A model generated the notes under the pieces. The model had not been told where the DNA came from, did not search any database, and worked only from the letters and a program-made list of their open reading frames with translations. 64,000 nt of DNA from Dryococelus australis (taxonomy: Eukaryota; Arthropoda; Insecta; Phasmatodea; Phasmatidae): the NCBI GenBank assembly GCA_029891345.1, contig CM056995.1, forward strand, positions 85,313,895 through 85,377,894, given 5' to 3'. Of this stretch, positions 58,542-64,000 are shown in pieces (position 1 is the first letter of the stretch; each line of letters opens with the position of its first letter). The position numbers were made by a program, and so were the translations under genes.

Positions 58542-59255
58542 AGCAGGAGGTCATATTATTATGTAGTTTAATATGTGAACTATTGTATGATAAAATGAGT
58601 ATTGAGCAAAATTATAAGCGAGAACCAACTGTAAGGGAATTCTTTCCACTAGTGGTATTTATTTGAAGTTGTTTTAATTACTTCAAACCAGAAATTATGG
58701 TATTGGGATAGATAGATGGCAGGGTTGTAGCTTTCGAAAGTGCATTGTTTCATGTAGTGGTATTTATTCCTCAATGCACTGTTGTCTTATTTTGATTGCT
58801 AAAAAGTAAAAGGTAATAAATCCATCCACCCAGCCGAAATCAAGCAACATCAGCATTTGCAAATAGTGGAGGTGAGTGAAATATATATATATTTTTTTTA
58901 CTAATGGTTAGTTTATTAATTTTGTTAATTTTTCACAACTAATGTTGGATTTTCTCAGACAATGATAATACTCAGTGTGCTTTGGGGTTACTTTTATCAG
59001 TGGTCATAGTAATCCCGGTGTTGAATTTCAGTGGTCAAAGTAACCCTAGCACATTAAGTGATTCATTTTAATGTTTCATTATATACTTGTATGTATTAAT
59101 TACTGATTGTGCTAGCAGTTTCCTAGTAACACTGAACTTGTATGGGTGTTATGTGTATTTCACAGTATACATGCTTCAACTTTATGCATCATGCAGGTCT
59201 CATATTATTGGAAAAAATATGACTTGTGTGAGGTTTATATTTACATGTGTAATGG
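57476..59255 (+). other. Internal non-coding part of the Tigger element
   Basis: No coding homology. Contains the TA microsatellite (58490-58537) and three copies of the GGTCAAAGTAACC-type motif around 58984-59049. Confidence 0.4.
58490..58537. repeat. (AT)n microsatellite
   Basis: About 24 uninterrupted AT units. Confidence 0.96.
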
Positions 59256-59309
59256 TTGTTAATGTACAATTGCTTTTGTAATTTTTATGTCACTTGTAAA
59301 ACTAGAATT

Positions 59310-59526
59310 AATGAATTCTTTGTTTCAGAAAAATGCCTAGACATCATAAAAAAAAATAGCTGCAGCAGAAAATATAATTCATGTAGTGAAGAAGATATAT
59401 TGTTGGTAATGGATGAGATTAGAATTGGTAGTACAACAATAAATAAAGCAGCTGCAAAATACAATATACCGAAAGAACACTGGTGAACAAAATTCATAAA
59501 AACCATGGACATAAATTCGGTAGATC

Positions 59527-59572
<46 letters not shown>

Positions 59573-61160
59573 AAAGCTAATATCATTGTGCAATAAATAG
59601 TAGTAAGTGAGTGGTAGTTTCTGCTAGACTTGCAAGACTTGAGATATTTAGGGAAGGCATAATTAGATAAACTTGGGAAGAAAGTTCCCGAGTTTGGTAT
59701 TGCTAATTTACCAGGTGTTGACTGGGCAAGAGGATTTCTTAAACGATACAACAGGACTTGGGTTGAAAGAATGTGTCAGAATTTGAAAACTTCAAAAGCC
59801 ACACTAACTGCTGCTTCAATTGCAGAATGTTTTGATCACTTGAAGGCGTCACTTACTGAGAATGGCACTGCTGATGGAGTGATTCAACCAGAAAGGATAT
59901 TTAACAACAATGAAACAAATTTATGCAATGATCCTGGTGTGAAGAAAAGTATTTTCAAACATGGTACAAAATATCCTGAACGTGTGAAGTACTCTTCAAA
60001 ATCTTCTACATCTGTAATGTTATGTGGTTCAGCATCAGGGCACCTCTCACCTTACATTGTACCAGGTACAACAGTAGTCGCAGTGGCTGGTTTGATGCAT
60101 CAATTTTCACAGACTGGTTTCTAGATGTGTTTTTGCCACATGCCAAAAAACTTGTAGGCAAGGTTGCATTCATAGGTAACAATCTACCAAGTTATTAAGC
60201 AAGCTCAAGTGAATGACATAATTTTCATGTCTTCTTTAAAATGCAACTCATATTATGCAGGCACTTAATGTTTGCACTATTTCGCCATTGAAGAAATACT
60301 GGCGACAAGTGTTGAACACATGGAAAGATGGACAGAAGAGAAAGTCGCAAAGCATAACAAAGGACATGTTTCCTAAACTCTTGAAAACTGTGTTTGAGAA
60401 AGTTTGTAATCAAAGTTACAGTAATATGTCAGAAAACTTGAAAGCAGGTTTCAGAAAATGTGGTATTTCTCCATTTAATCCACATAATGTTATTGGCAGA
60501 TTACCTGATGCCTCCTGTAAAGACACAAGTGTAATATCTCCTGTACTTTCTGATACTGTTCTCTAGCTTCTCAAACAGATGAGGAATAGTGATGGTGACA
60601 ACAATGTAAAAGTTCGGCGGAGAAAAATAAGTGTTGCACCAAGCAAAGGAGTCACCATTGAAAATTTAGATCAGCCAGAGACCACTTCAGAAGATATAAA
60701 ACATAACATCAAAAGATAACATCAGAACGTGCACTCTCTCCAAATGTTCTTTCCTTTGATGAAGAATCTTTAGGAAGTTCACAAATATTATATATGGACA
60801 GCACAGATGGATTCCTTACTGATGATAATGTTGATGTTGATTCTGAGAGTGAAGATTTGTATGATGGCAAGCATAGGAAGAAATTCAAGCAAATGGTGAA
60901 TAGAAAGCCAGTTCCTCATACAGAAATGGGTAATGCAAGCAATGATATGCTGGAGGAGATTGCAAACAACAAGGACAATATGGAAAATTCTGTTCCATGA
61001 GAACTTTCAAGAAGAATTTACAATAGTATTGTTAGTGCTGGTAGGAAATCCAACAATCATCGAAAAAGAGACATTTGTTATTGTAAATGTTCCTACCACA
61101 ACAAAGAACAAATGCAAAATGCAGGCAATACATTGCTCAGGTTGTAAATGTGTGTGATTG
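59310..61160 (+). pseudogene. Tigger/pogo-like transposase (DDE_1), frameshifted
   Basis: Psq/CENP-B-type helix-turn-helix at 59345-59510 (SRKYNSCSEEDILLVMDEIR, INKAAAKYNIPK). A T homopolymer of 37 bases (59530-59566) interrupts the coding text. It resumes with WARGFLKRYNRTWVERM at 59726-59772 and runs through ERIFNNNETNLCNDPGVKKS, GTKYPERVKYSSKSSTSVML and FLPHAKKLVGKVAFIGNNLP. After a frameshift come IKQAQVNDIIFMSS, LKKYWRQVLNTWKDGQKRKS, LKAGFRKCGISPFNPHNVIG and an acidic/basic C-terminal region to about 61160. The first catalytic Asp (F.NxDET) and second (GDN) both read Asn. With at least three frame breaks it is inactive. Pogo/Tigger identity rests on the CISPFNP and KYPERxxxSSKSxTSVM patterns. 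Confidence 0.85.
59530..59566 (+). repeat. 37-base T homopolymer
   Basis: Uninterrupted T run inside the transposase reading frame. It may be partly an assembly or slippage product. Confidence 0.95.
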
Positions 61161-61935
61161 TGATAGTTACAATGTCGAATACTTAAGAAGAAAAGGGATA
61201 AATTTGTTTGCCTAACATAAAAGACAACGACACTATTCATGCAGTTTGTGTTAAGCAAACCCAACATTTTAAAACAGGGCATTTGATTTAAAAGTGAAGA
61301 AGTTCAATGCTTCGTAATTTGTTGACTAAATCAATAGGTAGTTCATAGACCACTTGTTCCATTCATTGGTGTTGCAAAAACTGTAAAATTTCTGCATGTC
61401 GGTATAAATTAAATAGGGTAATGTGGGATTTCTTACATATGTTCATACTATGGTTAAATATGTTTTGCATGAAATATCGATGAGACACATATTATTTAGT
61501 GTTTATGAATTTATTTGCAGGTAATTAAATTGTGATTCAGGGACTACTATCAAAACTGTCAGGCTGTTTATTGGCACTGGCAAATGTAACCCTGACAGAG
61601 ACAGTTAAGGCAATTTGTGTATTGTTTACAAGTATTTGTGGAAAAGTAATCATTTGTGTCAAAAAATAATTAAGTTATTTTATAAATGGTCCATTATACT
61701 GACAAATATGAGAAAATCTTTAGTGGTCAAAGTAACCACAGCTATGGGGCCATTTTGACTGCATCCATGTTCACTCATATCTCTTAGGCCTTTCACAGTG
61801 GACTGGCATTGAAGTGTATCTGTATAATCCTACTACATATGCCCCTACAGTGAAAAATTAATATTTGACCAAAACCTATCGCTGGTATTTTAAACAAGTT
61901 TCAACATTTAAATTGGTCAAAGTGACCCCATTCTA

Positions 61936-63127
61936 CGATTTTTTACTTCTCATTTAATGCACATAAACAACAGAGACGATAACAAATCATTTCGTTTTGT
62001 TTATACAAGGATAAAGTAATAATATGTTAATTTTAATTTACCTACTCAACATCAAAACTAATTGAATATTCCATTTGCAAGTTCGTTGTATGTTAATAAG
62101 ATATTACATATGGATAATATAGGAATGGACAAGTAACAATGAATTAAAGCTGAGAAGACGTAATAACTTCAAGATAAGCAATGAGCTCGAAAAGGAGTGT
62201 GCCATATACAAAATTCGCATCAGTTTGATTACAGCTTAAGGACCACAGGACGTTTCCAGCCCAAAGAAAGAAATATTGGCTGTTCTTGAGATTGGACGAT
62301 CGACTGCCTGCATCGCAGGCGTCTAGAGGACCAGCCCGGAGTAAGGTGCAAGGGTCGAGCTGAGCAGATCAACATGGGGACGCCTACTGCATACTGAGTT
62401 CGATTATATGCCAAAGAGTTCCTAATTCACAGAGGGGTAGCAGTACATCAATAACCCGCAGAACCAGGTGCAGAGGAAAGGTGGTGCTGCACTACAGTTT
62501 TTGACGACAGCTATGTTCTCACCTTGATGTGTGCCACATGTCCTAGCCCTAGAACGTTCACCACATCCGGATGAGAGACCCTTCAAGCCAGCTGACTACC
62601 ACCGTCAGCTACGTGTACTGCCAGTGTAATGTGTGCATGGTTCAGTTTTATTAAATAGGCGCACTGTAGAAAGTGTATATGTTGTTTTTTTACATCTGTT
62701 TCGGTGGCCCTATAGTGTTGGTTTTTAAATTGTTTTAATTTATTTCAGTGTTAATAAGTGTTAAATAAGTTAGCGTAATTTCCAGGCCATTTTTCAGAGT
62801 AAATTTTATTTGTTTTCACATGACAATGTGGTCCTAATCACACCGTACCATGTGCACTACAATGATGTCTACACGGACAAGTGTTCCCTATTTGTGTATT
62901 GTGTATATCACCCATGCGATAAAGTGCCTATTAATTATGATTTAATTAAAAGGGTTTTGTAGTGTTTTTATTGTGTTCTGTGTTTTTTTAATGAAGCATA
63001 TTGACACTCACAAAGCACGTAAATATAAACAACCATGCAGCCACGTGATAAGACTCCACGCATGTGGAATATTTGTATGTAATTTTCGGTGCCCTGTATT
63101 TACTTGTGTTTGTTCTATTTTTTTGCT

Positions 63128-63177
<50 letters not shown>

Positions 63178-64000
63178 AAGATGACTGTTATAACCAGTAC
63201 CAATACTGGACAGCCAGTATTTTGTGTTCCGTCGGCTGCAAGCCATTGGACACAATACCATTACGTAGCACACACAAGCCAATATGTGGCCAAAAATATC
63301 AAGTTAAGTATTTTTAATTTATTTTCCATTTAAAGTGTTGTGTCATTATTCTGTGTACATTGAATTAATAAAGTGCAAATTAATGTAGAGGAAACCCGGC
63401 ACGTGCAGGGCCATACAGTGGGGAAACACAAGGCACCAAGTTGAGGTTAGGGTGCCTTATGCATTATAATTAAGTATATGTTTATATATATATATATATT
63501 TTTTCACCTTATTATTCAAGTGTGATTGATATGTCATGTGAGGTTTTAAGTGTTTCATATTCAGCTAGGGCCTCGTTCATCAACTCCATTTAATTAATAC
63601 ATTTTCCACATAATTTGTGATGTGATACAGCACGGGAGTTTGTACCAGGAAGGTGGCAGCTCGCCGCCGTTTCAGTAAATGCCTATTTATAACTTAATTA
63701 ACTGGAAGCTTTTGTTTTTATTTCTAGTCCGGGGAGTACACCGTTCCACAACCGGTCCATTTGTACATGGCCGCCGGAACGTGATCACCACTTAATTTTC
63801 ACGTAGGCAGTTTACCTCCTTTTCCACATCAGTGTGTACCCCACTTTAGCGGGTCAAGTTTTGTAAGTGCTTGTATTGAAGGTCTAAAGAAATAAATATT
63901 CATGTCGTGAATTGTTGGACTGTGTTTATTTCTTCGGTCACCTCTTGACTGCGTAACTCTTTGAATATTTTTCACAAGGCATACGGCAGCCTATAACAGC
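61936..64000. other. Unresolved stretch to window end
   Basis: 62150-62650 and 63590-63990 are GC-richer, the latter with CCGGGGAGTACACC and GGCCGCCGGAACG. Without homology or paired ends, an LTR or an untranslated exon both remain possible. No coding frame supported. Confidence 0.3.
63133..63174. repeat. (TA)n microsatellite
   Basis: About 21 TA units. Confidence 0.96.

Larger units (their letters stand above)
55106..61933 (+). mobile_element. Tigger/pogo-type DNA transposon, 6.8 kb, nested insertions
   Basis: Left end ACAGGGGTTACTTTGACCA (55107-55125). The right end on the minus strand reads GAATGGGGTCACTTTGACCA (61933-61914). Both are next to TA (55104-55105 and 61934-61935). The motif TGGTCAAAGTAACC recurs near both ends and internally (55110, 55128 degenerate, 58984-59015 degenerate, 59032, 61724, 61914), as transposase-binding sites often do. 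Inside are a MITE (55201-55444), a minus-strand LINE (55740-57475), a TA microsatellite and the transposase gene (59310-61160). Without the insertions the element would be about 5 kb. Confidence 0.72.

Overview
This is a eukaryotic nuclear window, AT-rich, intron-rich and dense in transposon relics. The mix of insect-type Tc1/mariner, Tigger/pogo and non-LTR relics, together with OGG1, COMMD9 and DLAT homologues, suggests an arthropod, most likely an insect with a large, repeat-rich genome. The species cannot be fixed from the sequence. There are no operons, CRISPR arrays or bacterial features, and most of the DNA is non-coding.

Three host genes are recognisable. OGG1 (8-oxoguanine DNA glycosylase) is represented by one internal exon on the minus strand at 701-1126; the gene runs off the left edge. 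COMMD9 on the plus strand is represented by its last two coding exons (37336-37467 and 43203-43346), separated by a 5.7-kb intron. DLAT, the pyruvate dehydrogenase E2 subunit, is a complete 493-residue intronless reading frame on the minus strand (54259-52778). A fourth, unrecognised minus-strand gene is proposed from three small phase-0 exons at 9305-9234, 8558-8511 and 5896-5834 with a polyadenylation signal at 5698-5703. It would encode about 60 acidic residues.

The rest is layered mobile DNA. 0-12 kb: a Tc1 relic, a LINE 3' end, a 1.6-kb Tigger-type non-autonomous element and a LINE endonuclease fragment with a microsatellite duplication. 13-16 kb: a 143-bp tandem-repeat element interrupted by a foldback element that carries a MITE; a second copy of the repeat element at 29.3-29.8 kb lacks the foldback. 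16-26 kb: three fragments of one LINE family plus a long CT/AT microsatellite. 34-45 kb (around COMMD9): two mariner-like elements with inverted repeats, a tRNA-derived SINE, a MITE remnant and two further transposase relics. 46-52 kb: mostly unresolved, with a second tRNA-derived SINE and two near-perfect hairpins. 55-62 kb: a 6.8-kb Tigger/pogo element with terminal inverted repeats, itself invaded by a MITE and a LINE.

The host genes show no functional clustering: DNA repair, endosomal trafficking and mitochondrial metabolism lie side by side. I found no convincing new biological system. The most useful leads are the small multi-exon acidic gene, the intronless DLAT, the nested foldback with its paralogous empty site, and the LINE fragment pair that shares a frameshift.
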